A stretch of DNA of 16,974 nt from RI-283 sp964487925 (GTDB lineage Bacteria > Pseudomonadota > Gammaproteobacteria > SZUA-140), in contig CAZASZ010000045.1 in the NCBI GenBank assembly GCA_964487925.1, forward strand, positions 1 through 16,974, given 5' to 3'. The translations under genes and the position numbers were made by a program. Under the pieces are notes generated by a model, which saw only the letters and a program-made list of their open reading frames with translations, was not told the origin of the DNA and did no database searches. Shown one piece after another: positions 1 to 6,809 of this stretch. Every line of letters starts with the position of its first letter. The first letter of the stretch is position 1.

Positions 1-189
1 CCCTGGCCGAACTCGGACATGTGTAATCCCAGAGAGCTGATAGGGGTACAGGTCTTGTCAAGCAAGGCGCGCTCTGCTAGTTTAGGGCAGTCACGGATAT
101 GCGCTAAATGAAAGCTCTGTGGCGGCGCTCTATTCCAATAAAATTAAAATCCAATTCCGATAACCGGATAGTATAGTTAGGAGGGAACA

Positions 190-294
190 ATGGCTAACAA
201 GACCGCAAGTGATCACGACACCCTGCTCGTCATTATGATTGGACTGTTCGTGCTGGCCCTGGGACTGTTCGCGAAGTATGTGCTCGTCGGCTAA
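190..294 (+). CDS. Small single-span membrane protein, 34 aa, unknown function
   Basis: This reading frame encodes 34 residues. A short polar N-terminus (MANKTASDHDT) is followed by one hydrophobic segment, about residues 12-28, and then a Lys-Tyr and a short hydrophobic tail ending in Gly. An excellent Shine-Dalgarno sequence, AGGAGGG at 179-185, ends four bases before the ATG. Two AT-rich TAAAAT hexamers at 139-150 could belong to a promoter, but no good -35 box accompanies them. The gene stands alone, with tandem hairpins 14 nt after its stop, so it looks like an independent short transcript. The predicted location is the inner membrane, with the polar N-terminus probably in the cytoplasm (inference). 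I do not recognise the family. Small subunits of terminal oxidases or other membrane complexes have this general shape, but no diagnostic motif is present. I am confident that it is coding, not of its role. Confidence 0.72.
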   Translation: MANKTASDHDTLLVIMIGLFVLALGLFAKYVLVG

Positions 295-307
295 ACGATA
301 AAGCACA

Positions 308-371
308 GGCTGTGTCCGCACAGCCCAAGAAGTCACCGGATGGGGCCTTTACAAAGGCCCCATCTTTATTT
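308..371 (+). terminator. Tandem hairpins with T-rich tail, rho-independent terminator
   Basis: The first hairpin pairs GGCTGTG (308-314) with CACAGCC (319-325) across a 4-nt loop. The second pairs GGGGCCTT (342-349) with AAGGCCCC (354-361) across TACA and is followed by the T-rich run ATCTTTATTT. The second hairpin is a standard intrinsic terminator for the small gene at 190-294. The first adds extra structure to the 3' end of that transcript. Confidence 0.8.
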
Positions 372-455
372 ACACACCGCCACTCCTTCTGAACTCCCGG
401 AATCTATCTCAATCTGATCTGGCACGCCGTATTGTCCTATGACATGATGTCCCCC

Positions 456-1454
456 ATGCAGACTGAAACGACGCTCCTAGGCCTCCTGGCAGATGGCGAG
501 ACCCATTCGGGCGCCCAACTTGCGGCCGTTTTAGGCGTCAGTCGTAATGCCGTCTGGAAACGGCTTCGGAGCATGGCTGACAAGGGGCTCTACATCCATG
601 CTATGCCCGGCTCCGGGTACCGGCTCGACGCCCCGCTCGAATTGCTATCGCGGGACGCCATTCTGGATGCTCTACCGACGGATTCGCCGGCACGAAGCGC
701 TGATCTTGTGACCCTGGATGAGGTCGATTCAACAAACGACTTCCTGCTGCGCGCAACCAAGCCGAAGACTCATATCGACCGGATCTGCATGGCCGAATAC
801 CAGACGGGAGGACGTGGTCGCCAAGGTCGTAACTGGCACTCACCTTTCGGCCGGAATATCTACCTCTCTCTGAGCCGTAGTCTTGCCCTGGGACCCGATG
901 CCATGTCCGGTATCGGGCTGGCGGCGGCCGTATCCATCGTCCGGGCGCTTGAAGAGTCCTGTGGTCTACACGACGCCGGACTGAAATGGCCAAACGATAT
1001 CCTGCACCAGGATCGCAAACTGGCGGGACTACTCATAGAGCTCCACGGCGAGAACCATGGCCATAGCCAGCTTGTCATCGGGATTGGGATCAATGTTGCG
1101 ATGGCCAATGACGCCGACCAGCATATCGATCAACCCTGGACCGACCTGACCTCTATACTGGGCTATATGCCGGAGAGAAACCCGCTCGCAGCGTGCATCA
1201 TCCACGAGCTGGCGGTCATGATCGACACATTCACGAAAGACGGACTCACACCCTTTTTGGATCAGTGGGCCACCTACGACCTGACTCGAGACCGTCGCGT
1301 CCGTATCGAATCACCCTGGCGACCCCTGTCCGGCATCGCACGAGGAATCGACGCCCACGGAGCCCTGCTCGTGGAGACCGACAGCGGTATTCAACATGTC
1401 CTTTCAGGCGACGTACGCCTCAGACAAGACCAATTGGAATCACTGAATGACTGA
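456..1454 (+). CDS. birA: Bifunctional biotin-protein ligase / biotin operon repressor BirA
   Basis: BirA makes biotinyl-AMP and transfers biotin to the acceptor lysine of acetyl-CoA carboxylase BCCP. The long form also represses biotin genes as a dimer. The N-terminus carries a winged helix-turn-helix (SGAQLAAVLGVSRNAVWKRL, about residues 18-37), so this is the regulatory class. The central ligase domain shows DSTND, the biotinyl-AMP loop GGRGRQGRNW (about 118-127), LKWPNDI and the core strand LVIGIGINV. A small SH3-like C-terminal domain ends in SGDVRLR. From this start the protein has 332 residues, near the E. coli length of 321. No start has a clear ribosome binding site: ATG 444 and TTG 432 are in-frame alternatives, and 456 gives the best fit to the E. 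coli N-terminus. The stop overlaps coaX by 8 nt, which suggests translational coupling. Confidence 0.95.
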   Translation: MQTETTLLGLLADGETHSGAQLAAVLGVSRNAVWKRLRSMADKGLYIHAMPGSGYRLDAPLELLSRDAILDALPTDSPARSADLVTLDEVDSTNDFLLRATKPKTHIDRICMAEYQTGGRGRQGRNWHSPFGRNIYLSLSRSLALGPDAMSGIGLAAAVSIVRALEESCGLHDAGLKWPNDILHQDRKLAGLLIELHGENHGHSQLVIGIGINVAMANDADQHIDQPWTDLTSILGYMPERNPLAACIIHELAVMIDTFTKDGLTPFLDQWATYDLTRDRRVRIESPWRPLSGIARGIDAHGALLVETDSGIQHVLSGDVRLRQDQLESLND

Positions 1455-2226
1455 AGAAAAACCCCGTTCAACGGCCCTGTTGATCGATATCGGCAATACC
1501 CGGATCAAGTGGGTCCGGCAACAGGACCGGCAGTATCAGACACGCGGCGCCATGGATCACATCAAGCGGGGCCTTCCCGCCAAGCTACTCAAGGAGTGGC
1601 AGACCCAAGGGCAGCCCGATCAGGTCGTCGCCTGCAACGTCTGCGGCCAAGAACTGACGGACCGCCTCATCGAGTGGGTCAAAAACACTTGGGACCTTGA
1701 TGTGGACTTTATTGAGCCTCGCCAACGCGCCTTCGGTGTACGAAACGGCTATGTCGAACCCACCACGCTAGGCTGTGACCGCTGGGCCAACCTGCTCGCA
1801 GCATGGCAGAGTTATCGCAAACCACTCTGCGTGGTCGACTGCGGCACGGCCATGACGATCGACGCGGTCGACGAAAACGGCAGTCATATCGGTGGCCTCA
1901 TCATCCCCGGCCTGCGCATGATGACGTCAGCCCTGGGCGCCCAAACCAGAGGACTAAATGCCGCCACGCTTGATCAACCCGGCCAACACCCCAACGGCTT
2001 GCTGGCGGGTGACACCAATGCAGCGGTCCAAGGTGGCGTCCTCTATGCAACAGTCGCGACCATCGACCGAATCTTCGCCGACATATGCGGCGAACTGGGC
2101 GCCCCGTGCCTGGGTCTACTTACCGGCGGGGACGCCGAGAGGGTTCTGCCCCTGCTGCGCGCCGACTTTCAACACGAACCTGATTTGATATTTAAAGGTA
2201 TGTCGCTACTCGTAAAGGACCGTTGA
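1447..2226 (+). CDS. coaX: Type III pantothenate kinase
   Basis: CoaX phosphorylates pantothenate with ATP, the first committed step of coenzyme A synthesis. The type III enzyme belongs to the ASKHA fold and is not related to CoaA. All hallmark motifs are visible in the 259 residues: phosphate loop DIGNTRIKW (14-22), GCDRWANLLAAW with catalytic Asp111, DCGTAMTID (131-139), GGLIIPGLRMM (149-159) and LTGGDA near the C-terminus. The ATG lies inside the end of birA, in the sequence ATGACTGA, so birA and coaX are probably translationally coupled. This birA-coaX pair, followed by a SPOR protein, is a familiar gammaproteobacterial arrangement. The length is normal and nothing is missing. Confidence 0.96.
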   Translation: MTEEKPRSTALLIDIGNTRIKWVRQQDRQYQTRGAMDHIKRGLPAKLLKEWQTQGQPDQVVACNVCGQELTDRLIEWVKNTWDLDVDFIEPRQRAFGVRNGYVEPTTLGCDRWANLLAAWQSYRKPLCVVDCGTAMTIDAVDENGSHIGGLIIPGLRMMTSALGAQTRGLNAATLDQPGQHPNGLLAGDTNAAVQGGVLYATVATIDRIFADICGELGAPCLGLLTGGDAERVLPLLRADFQHEPDLIFKGMSLLVKDR

Positions 2227-2227
2227 T

Positions 2228-2251
2228 ATGTCACCGATTTCGGAATTGTAG
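2228..2251 (+). other. Possible 7-codon leader ORF ahead of the SPOR gene
   Basis: The only good Shine-Dalgarno in the coaX-SPOR junction, AAAGGA at 2214-2219, sits 8 nt before ATG 2228. That ATG opens a reading frame of just seven codons (MSPISEL, stop TAG at 2249-2251). The SPOR gene's own ATG at 2268, 16 nt after this stop, has no visible Shine-Dalgarno. A coupling mini-ORF is therefore plausible. The alternative is that the SPOR gene starts at TTG 2223 and the mini-ORF is chance. Confidence 0.3.
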
Positions 2252-2267
2252 AGCCCTGACGAACCCC

Positions 2268-3017
2268 ATGAAACGCCCCATTTTAATGATCATCCTGCTG
2301 CTGCTCCTCGCCAACGCAGCTTCAATCTACTGGTTTACTCGACATCCTGTCACTACGGTCGAAACCGCAGAGGCTCCGGCATCGACACCGACCGTGATCG
2401 CCCGGCTAAAACTGATCGCAGAGGTCTCACCTGATCAGTTAATCCCGGCGACGGCCGCACCAGAGACGCCAGTCAAAACCAAGCCAGTGGTGGCGTCAAC
2501 CACGCCACGGTCACCCCCGGCTCCGGCCATGCCCGCAAGGAAGCCATATTGCTTCGTCACGCCTCCGTTCCGCACCGATGCCGGCGACGACGCCGTCTTG
2601 CGTACCCTGGCCCATATTCCCGATGTCGAAGTTAACTCAGGCGCGCCGCAACAAACCATTGAGTCAACAACCTATTGGGTAAGACTGAGCGGCTTTCACC
2701 CTTTGAAAGAGGCCATGGCGCTCGTCGACGAACTCCGTGAAAAGGGCGTCAAAGACATCGCTACGACACCGATGAAAGACCGCGGCACCGTGGTCTCGCT
2801 GGGCCTCTACCGACTTCCCGAAAGCGCCACGGATCGTGTACGAGAATTCAAGCGCATGGGCTATAAGACCGAGATCATCGAATTGAAAAAAAACCGCCCC
2901 GGCCTGCGCTACCGGATCAACATATTGGCCAAGTCCGAGTCCGAGGCACACGGCTACTTACGGGAATACCGTAACGCCTTTCCAGACCGTCCACCCAAGC
3001 TTCAGGATTGCCCCTAG
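2268..3017 (+). CDS. SPOR-domain-like inner membrane protein
   Basis: From ATG 2268 the product is 249 residues. It has an uncleaved-looking membrane anchor (about residues 4-24), an Ala/Pro/Thr-rich flexible linker (about 30-90), and a C-terminal region at about 135-210 that fits the SPOR repeat pattern: YWVRLSGF, a helix with EAMALVDELREKG, then VSLGLYRLPESATDRVREFKRMGY. SPOR domains bind glycan strands stripped of stem peptides at division septa, so a periplasmic cell-envelope role is likely (inference). A gene of this type often follows coaX in gammaproteobacteria. Two cysteines (95 and 248) flank the periplasmic region and could form a disulfide. The start is uncertain: 2268 puts the anchor at the N-terminus, whereas TTG 2223 would add 15 residues and overlap coaX. 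Confidence 0.75.
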   Translation: MKRPILMIILLLLLANAASIYWFTRHPVTTVETAEAPASTPTVIARLKLIAEVSPDQLIPATAAPETPVKTKPVVASTTPRSPPAPAMPARKPYCFVTPPFRTDAGDDAVLRTLAHIPDVEVNSGAPQQTIESTTYWVRLSGFHPLKEAMALVDELREKGVKDIATTPMKDRGTVVSLGLYRLPESATDRVREFKRMGYKTEIIELKKNRPGLRYRINILAKSESEAHGYLREYRNAFPDRPPKLQDCP

Positions 3018-3035
3018 CCGCCGATGCCAACACGA

Positions 3036-3137
3036 GGATATATAGAAAATATCCGTGGCATGCCACAGCGGTTAGGCACGACCATGCGCAGCAATGCGCC
3101 GTACACGTTTGTCGTGCCAACCATGCACCGAGTGGTT
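3036..3137 (+). other. Cluster of inverted repeats, candidate structured RNA
   Basis: Four adjacent inverted repeats fill the gap between the SPOR gene and the ARH3-like gene. GGATAT (3036-3041) pairs with ATATCC (3049-3054). A perfect 12-bp palindrome, GTGGCATGCCAC, lies at 3055-3066. GGCACGAC (3075-3082) pairs with GTCGTGCC (3111-3118) and encloses an inner hairpin GCGCA-GCAA-TGCGC (3086-3099) capped by a GNRA-type tetraloop. AACCA (3119-3123) pairs with TGGTT (3133-3137). No T-run follows, so it is not a standard intrinsic terminator. It may be a 5' leader element of the downstream gene or a small RNA. No known family was recognised. Confidence 0.4.
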
Positions 3138-3178
3138 ACAATCTATCGATACCGTTTCTCCAAAGAGGGCAAGCTATC

Positions 3179-4132
3179 ATGACCGTTGATCTGCATTCGA
3201 AGTTTCTCGGCGCCATGATCGGCAGCGCTATCGGTGACGCCGTCGGCGAACTGGCCAGCGGCCAGACCAACCGAAAGGACCTCGTCGAACACATCGGGGC
3301 TACCACTGAGCTACGCTACACAGAGGCCACGGTCCTGTCGCTCGCAACCGCGAGCATGTTGATCGAACGGGAATCAATCGATGCTCAACTCCTGGGACAC
3401 ATATTTAAGGAACACTTTCGCAATGAGCCTTGGCGGGGTTACAGCGAAGGCCCTAGACAGATCTTTGCTCGCGTCGAGGAGACGGGTGTCGGCTACCTGG
3501 ATGCCGCACGGCAACTCTATGACGGCCAAGGTTCGTGGGGTTGTGGCGCAGCGGCCCGCATCCTCCCTATCGCCCTATATCACCATCGGTCGCCCGATGA
3601 CGTCATCTATAGGGAAGCGGAAAAGGCCGCGGTCATCACGCATAGTCACCCGCTGGGCATCGACGGCGCCGCCGTGTTGGCCAGAGCGGAGATCAAGGCC
3701 CTGCATTTCAACTTCAGCAGGCCATTTTCTCCGCAAGCGATCATCAACGTCCTGGCGGGATTTTCGCGGGTCGACGAACTCCGCGACAAACTACAGCTGA
3801 TCCCGACCCTTCTCAGCAGCGAGGCATCGCCTGCCGAGGCCGCCGAAAGTTGCGGACTTGGGCCGGGAGCGCATGAATCACTCTCATTCGCGCTCTATAG
3901 CTTTTTGAGGAACCCACATACCTTCATGGAATGTGTGCTCTGCGCGGTACTCCAGGGCGGCGTCCGAAGTATTCTGGGGGCCACGGCCGGTGCGATGGCC
4001 GGAGGCTATCTCGGGATTGAGGCCATCCCGATCGACTGGCAGAATAAACTCGAGAACCGACAGCACATCGAAAGTTTGGCCAGAGAACTCGCTGCGCGAT
4101 CTATCAATCTGTCAGGATCATCCAGCGACTAG
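3179..4132 (+). CDS. ARH3-like ADP-ribosylglycohydrolase family protein, probably lacking both metal sites
   Basis: The fold is clear. The 317 residues align by eye with ADP-ribosylhydrolase ARH3: GSAIGDAVGE (15-24), WRGYSEG, the loop GSWGCGAAARILPIAL (118-133, ARH3 has GSYGNGGAMR), THSHPLGIDGAAVL (154-167) and the C-terminal helix with AGAMAGGYLG and IP-DW. Active members hydrolyse ADP-ribose linkages using two Mg2+ ions held by TDDT and GGDTDT. Here the first motif reads TEAT (48-51) and the second GGVRSI (260-265), so most metal ligands are gone, while Glu24, which may correspond to the ARH3 gatekeeper Glu41, remains. The family is confident; hydrolase activity is doubtful. ATG 3179 is chosen because AAGAGGG (3163-3169) lies 9 nt upstream and homology begins at once. 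Its end overlaps aroE convergently by 15 nt. Confidence 0.8.
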   Translation: MTVDLHSKFLGAMIGSAIGDAVGELASGQTNRKDLVEHIGATTELRYTEATVLSLATASMLIERESIDAQLLGHIFKEHFRNEPWRGYSEGPRQIFARVEETGVGYLDAARQLYDGQGSWGCGAAARILPIALYHHRSPDDVIYREAEKAAVITHSHPLGIDGAAVLARAEIKALHFNFSRPFSPQAIINVLAGFSRVDELRDKLQLIPTLLSSEASPAEAAESCGLGPGAHESLSFALYSFLRNPHTFMECVLCAVLQGGVRSILGATAGAMAGGYLGIEAIPIDWQNKLENRQHIESLARELAARSINLSGSSSD

Positions 4133-4984
4133 ACGCTGACGCACGCGCTCGATCACTGGCCCGGTTTCGGGTCGAACGCCTCGCCAGAGCTGGAACGATT
4201 CGGCGGCCTGCTCAACGAGCATACCGAGTCCATCCGAAACTGTCGCCGCGCCATGTGCTTTTGCCCAACGCATAAACGGGGTGGGTTCGTGGCCGTACAT
4301 CATATCGTAGACAACGGTCGCTCTGGAGACCAGATCGTCAACCAGGTTCAGCGCCGCGCCTTGAAGACTGGCCGCAGTGGCGTTGATAATGAGATCGAAG
4401 GCAGGGCCACGTAGATCGGACAACGAACAAGCCTCAATCCTTGCATCCCCCGAATCAGCTTGAAAATCCGCCACCAAACGTTCGGCTCGTTCCACACCCC
4501 GGTTCGCAATAAGCAGATAGCTCGGCCTGCCGTCCAACAGCGGACCAACAACCCCTCTAGCCGCACCACCGGCGCCCAGCAGGAGAATACGCAAACCTTC
4601 CAGGTGAACGCCCTTGTTGACCGTAAGGTCCCGGACGAGCCCGGCGCCATCGGTGTTGTCTCCATACGCATAGCCATCGGCCCGCACAAGGATTGTATTG
4701 ACAGCTCCTGCCCGTCGCGCACGTTCGCTCATTTCGTCGACTGCCTGCCAGGCATCCTGTTTGAACGGGATCGTGACATTCAGCCCCTTGCCGCCGCTGG
4801 CGACAAAGTTACCGAGGGCCTGCGGAAAACCGCCCTCGTCAACACAGATCGCGTCATAGGCCATGCGCTGCGCGGTCTGTTCAGCGAAGCAGGTATGAAT
4901 AAAAGGTGACTGGCTATGGCCGATCGGATTGCCGACGACGACATAGGCATCAGGCGGGAGGTCGAAGTCGAACAGATCTGTCAT
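4118..4984 (-). CDS. aroE: Shikimate dehydrogenase (NADP+)
   Basis: AroE reduces 3-dehydroshikimate to shikimate with NADPH, the fourth step towards chorismate. The 288 residues show the shikimate-binding motif GNPIGHSQSP (18-27), the catalytic lysine in NVTIPFK (Lys75), GDNTDG (108-113, catalytic Asp112), the nucleotide-binding loop GAGGAARG (137-144), the NADP-selecting ANR (160-162), INATAASL and the C-terminal GLGMLVEQAA. All catalytic residues are present. It is the last gene of the adk-hemB-aroE run. The ribosome binding site is weak (GGAA about 10 nt upstream). A REP-like hairpin lies between it and hemB. Its stop lies inside the convergent ARH3-like gene, so no separate terminator fits there. 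Confidence 0.96.
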   Translation of the reverse strand: MTDLFDFDLPPDAYVVVGNPIGHSQSPFIHTCFAEQTAQRMAYDAICVDEGGFPQALGNFVASGGKGLNVTIPFKQDAWQAVDEMSERARRAGAVNTILVRADGYAYGDNTDGAGLVRDLTVNKGVHLEGLRILLLGAGGAARGVVGPLLDGRPSYLLIANRGVERAERLVADFQADSGDARIEACSLSDLRGPAFDLIINATAASLQGAALNLVDDLVSRATVVYDMMYGHEPTPFMRWAKAHGAATVSDGLGMLVEQAAESFQLWRGVRPETGPVIERVRQRLVAG

Positions 4985-5019
4985 GGTCTTGGTTCCGTCT
5001 ACCGATGGGTGTTAGCTAT

Positions 5020-5051
5020 CGTAGGAGCGAACACTAAGGTTCGCCCCTACG
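5020..5051. repeat. REP-like hairpin between hemB and aroE
   Basis: Two 13-nt arms, CGTAGGAGCGAAC (5020-5032) and GTTCGCCCCTACG (5039-5051), pair at 12 of 13 positions (one A/C mismatch) around the 6-nt loop ACTAAG. The GTAGGAGCGAAC motif resembles the REP elements seen in pseudomonads and other gammaproteobacteria. It lies in the 71-nt gap just after the hemB stop. In the minus-strand direction no T-run follows, so it may act as mRNA 3'-end protection or attenuation rather than as a terminator. Confidence 0.6.
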
Positions 5052-5055
5052 GGTT

Positions 5056-6081
5056 TTAATAACCTTCTTTCAGCCAACCCGCCACATCGCGAGCGAAATA
5101 GGTCAGGATGGCATCGCCGCCGGCACGCTTCATCGCCAGCAACGACTCGAGGACCGTGGCCCGTTCATCCAACCAACCATTCTGAGCGGCAGCTTTGAGC
5201 ATGGCGTACTCTCCGCTGACCTGGTAGATAAAGGTCGGCACCCCATATCGCTCCTTAATGCGCCAGACGATATCCAGATACGGTAGCCCCGGTTTAACCA
5301 TGACCATATCGGCGCCCTCGGCCAGATCCAGCCCGACCTCCGTCAAGGCCTCATCGGTATTGGCTGGGTCCATCTGATAAGTGTACTTGTTACCCGCGCC
5401 AAGATTGGCCGCCGAACCCACGGCATCCCGAAACGGGCCGTAGAAACTCGATGCATATTTCGCCGAATAGGCCAGGATACGGGTGTGGATGAAACCGGCA
5501 GCCTCCAGAGCCTCTCGAATCGCACCGACACGGCCATCCATCATGTCCGAAGGCGCGACGACATCGGCCCCGGCCTCCGCATGCGACAACGCCTGACGCA
5601 CGAGGACCTCGACGGTCTCGTCATTGAGGACATAGCCCGTATCGTCGATCAGGCCATCCTGGCCGTGGGTCGTGAATGGATCCAGGGCAACATCGGTGAT
5701 GACGCCCAATTCGGGAAAGGCCTGCTTGACCGCACGCACGGTTCGTTGAGCGAGTCCCTTGGGATTCCAGGCCTCGCGGGCATCCTCGGACTTGGCTTCA
5801 TGCGGTGTCACGGGAAACAATGCGATCGCGGGCACTCCCAGCGACACCAGGACCTCACACTCACACAACAGCGCGTCAAGCCCCAGACGATCCACTCCGG
5901 GCATAGAGACCACGGGCTCGCGAGCACCGTCATCATCCAACACGAATATCGGATATATCAGGTCATCAGGCGTCAAGTGGCTCTCACGCACGAGACGCCG
6001 ACTGAAACCGTCACGTCGCAAGCGACGGGGGCGTTGTCTGGGAAAGCCGTTCAGGCCAAGCGACCGGCGCCCGTCAGTCAT
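5056..6081 (-). CDS. hemB: Delta-aminolevulinic acid dehydratase (porphobilinogen synthase)
   Basis: HemB condenses two 5-aminolevulinate molecules into porphobilinogen, the second common step of tetrapyrrole synthesis. The 341 residues include both Schiff-base lysines: Lys208 in AYSAKYASSFYGPFRDA and Lys263 in MVMVKPGLPYLD. VAPSDMMDGRVGAIR (175-189) is also present. The metal region reads DVALDPFTTHGQDG (130-143) and lacks the zinc-binding cysteine triad of E. coli, so this is the Asp-rich, Mg-dependent class typified by Pseudomonas. The ATG at 6081 is chosen because it overlaps the adk stop as ATGACTGA and matches the family length. The longer in-frame start at 6153 would add 24 unrelated residues that mirror the adk coding sequence. 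Confidence 0.97.
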   Translation of the reverse strand: MTDGRRSLGLNGFPRQRPRRLRRDGFSRRLVRESHLTPDDLIYPIFVLDDDGAREPVVSMPGVDRLGLDALLCECEVLVSLGVPAIALFPVTPHEAKSEDAREAWNPKGLAQRTVRAVKQAFPELGVITDVALDPFTTHGQDGLIDDTGYVLNDETVEVLVRQALSHAEAGADVVAPSDMMDGRVGAIREALEAAGFIHTRILAYSAKYASSFYGPFRDAVGSAANLGAGNKYTYQMDPANTDEALTEVGLDLAEGADMVMVKPGLPYLDIVWRIKERYGVPTFIYQVSGEYAMLKAAAQNGWLDERATVLESLLAMKRAGGDAILTYFARDVAGWLKEGY

Positions 6082-6742
6082 GGATATTCCCGCGCGCGGC
6101 GTCTTCAAGCAGGCCGGTGATGCGTGCGAATATCTCCTCGACCTCGCCGTCACCGACGGTCTTGCAAAGATTGCCCTGGCCGCTGTAATACGCGATCAGG
6201 GGTTCGGTCTGGGCCTCGTAGACTTGGAGACGGTTGGCGATCGTATCCTCGCGATCATCCGAACGCTGTAGCAGCTCGCCCTGACATTCGTCACAGCGCC
6301 CTTCTTCTAGAGGCGGATGGGTATAAACGTTGTAGACCTGACCACAACCCTTACAAGTCCGGCGACCGGTCAAACGCTGCATGAGACTAGCCTTGTCGAC
6401 ATCAATCAGCAACGCGGCCGTCAAAGGTTGATCTAACTCCTTTAGCAAGGGGTCCAAGGCCTCGGCCTGAGCGAGATTGCGGGGAAATCCGTCGAGAATA
6501 AATCCGGCCTGGGCATCATCCTCGGAGAGCCGTTCGCGGATCATACCCAGTACAATCTCATCAGTCACAAGTTGTCCGGCATCCATGGCCGCCTTGGCCT
6601 GACGCCCCAAATCGGTCTGGTCGCGCACGGCGGCACGAAGCAGGTCTCCCGTAGATATCTGTGGAATCTTGTACTTAGCCATTAAAAGTTTGGACTGTGT
6701 GCCCTTTCCTGAACCCGGTGCACCCAGGAGTATGATTCTCAT
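6074..6742 (-). CDS. adk: Adenylate kinase with zinc-binding LID
   Basis: Adk interconverts ATP plus AMP and 2 ADP and sets the adenylate balance. The 222 residues carry the P-loop GAPGSGKGT (7-15), the AMP-binding STGDLLRAA, GFILDGFPRN (80-89) with its catalytic-region Asp and Arg, and a long-form LID at about 125-165. The LID has four cysteines, Cys130, Cys133, Cys150 and Cys153, in the CxxC...CxxC zinc arrangement, whereas the E. coli enzyme lacks zinc. A purine-rich GGGGAAG upstream could serve as ribosome binding site. The gene overlaps hemB by 8 nt and diverges from pfp. Confidence 0.97.
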   Translation of the reverse strand: MRIILLGAPGSGKGTQSKLLMAKYKIPQISTGDLLRAAVRDQTDLGRQAKAAMDAGQLVTDEIVLGMIRERLSEDDAQAGFILDGFPRNLAQAEALDPLLKELDQPLTAALLIDVDKASLMQRLTGRRTCKGCGQVYNVYTHPPLEEGRCDECQGELLQRSDDREDTIANRLQVYEAQTEPLIAYYSGQGNLCKTVGDGEVEEIFARITGLLEDAARGNIHD

Positions 6743-6809
6743 CTAAACTTCCCCTTTTTTCGCCATAGATATGAATTTAGTCCCCACGGCTTACCGACGC
6801 TGCGGAGTT

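Noticed and set aside
1..130. Possible gene ends at the left edge: a plus-strand frame stopping at 24-26, and a minus-strand ATG at 18-20.
   Set aside because: Only a handful of residues are visible in either case, no ribosome binding site supports the minus-strand ATG, and nothing is recognisable. I see no supported feature in 1-130.
130..336. 68-codon minus-strand frame opposite the small membrane protein gene.
   Set aside because: It has no ribosome binding site, runs through the terminator hairpins and encodes no sensible domain. The plus-strand 34-residue gene explains the region better.
601..993. Long minus-strand frames within birA, and similar antisense frames inside hemB, metG, pfp and rsx genes.
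   Set aside because: They are shadows of well-supported genes in GC-rich sequence, without ribosome binding sites or domain motifs.
3008..3178. Upstream extension of the ARH3-like reading frame into the hairpin cluster.
   Set aside because: The extension has no homology and would translate the inverted repeats. ATG 3179 has its own ribosome binding site.
3018..3178. tRNA gene in the hairpin-rich gap.
   Set aside because: The inverted repeats do not form a cloverleaf; there is no T-loop consensus or acceptor stem of the right spacing.
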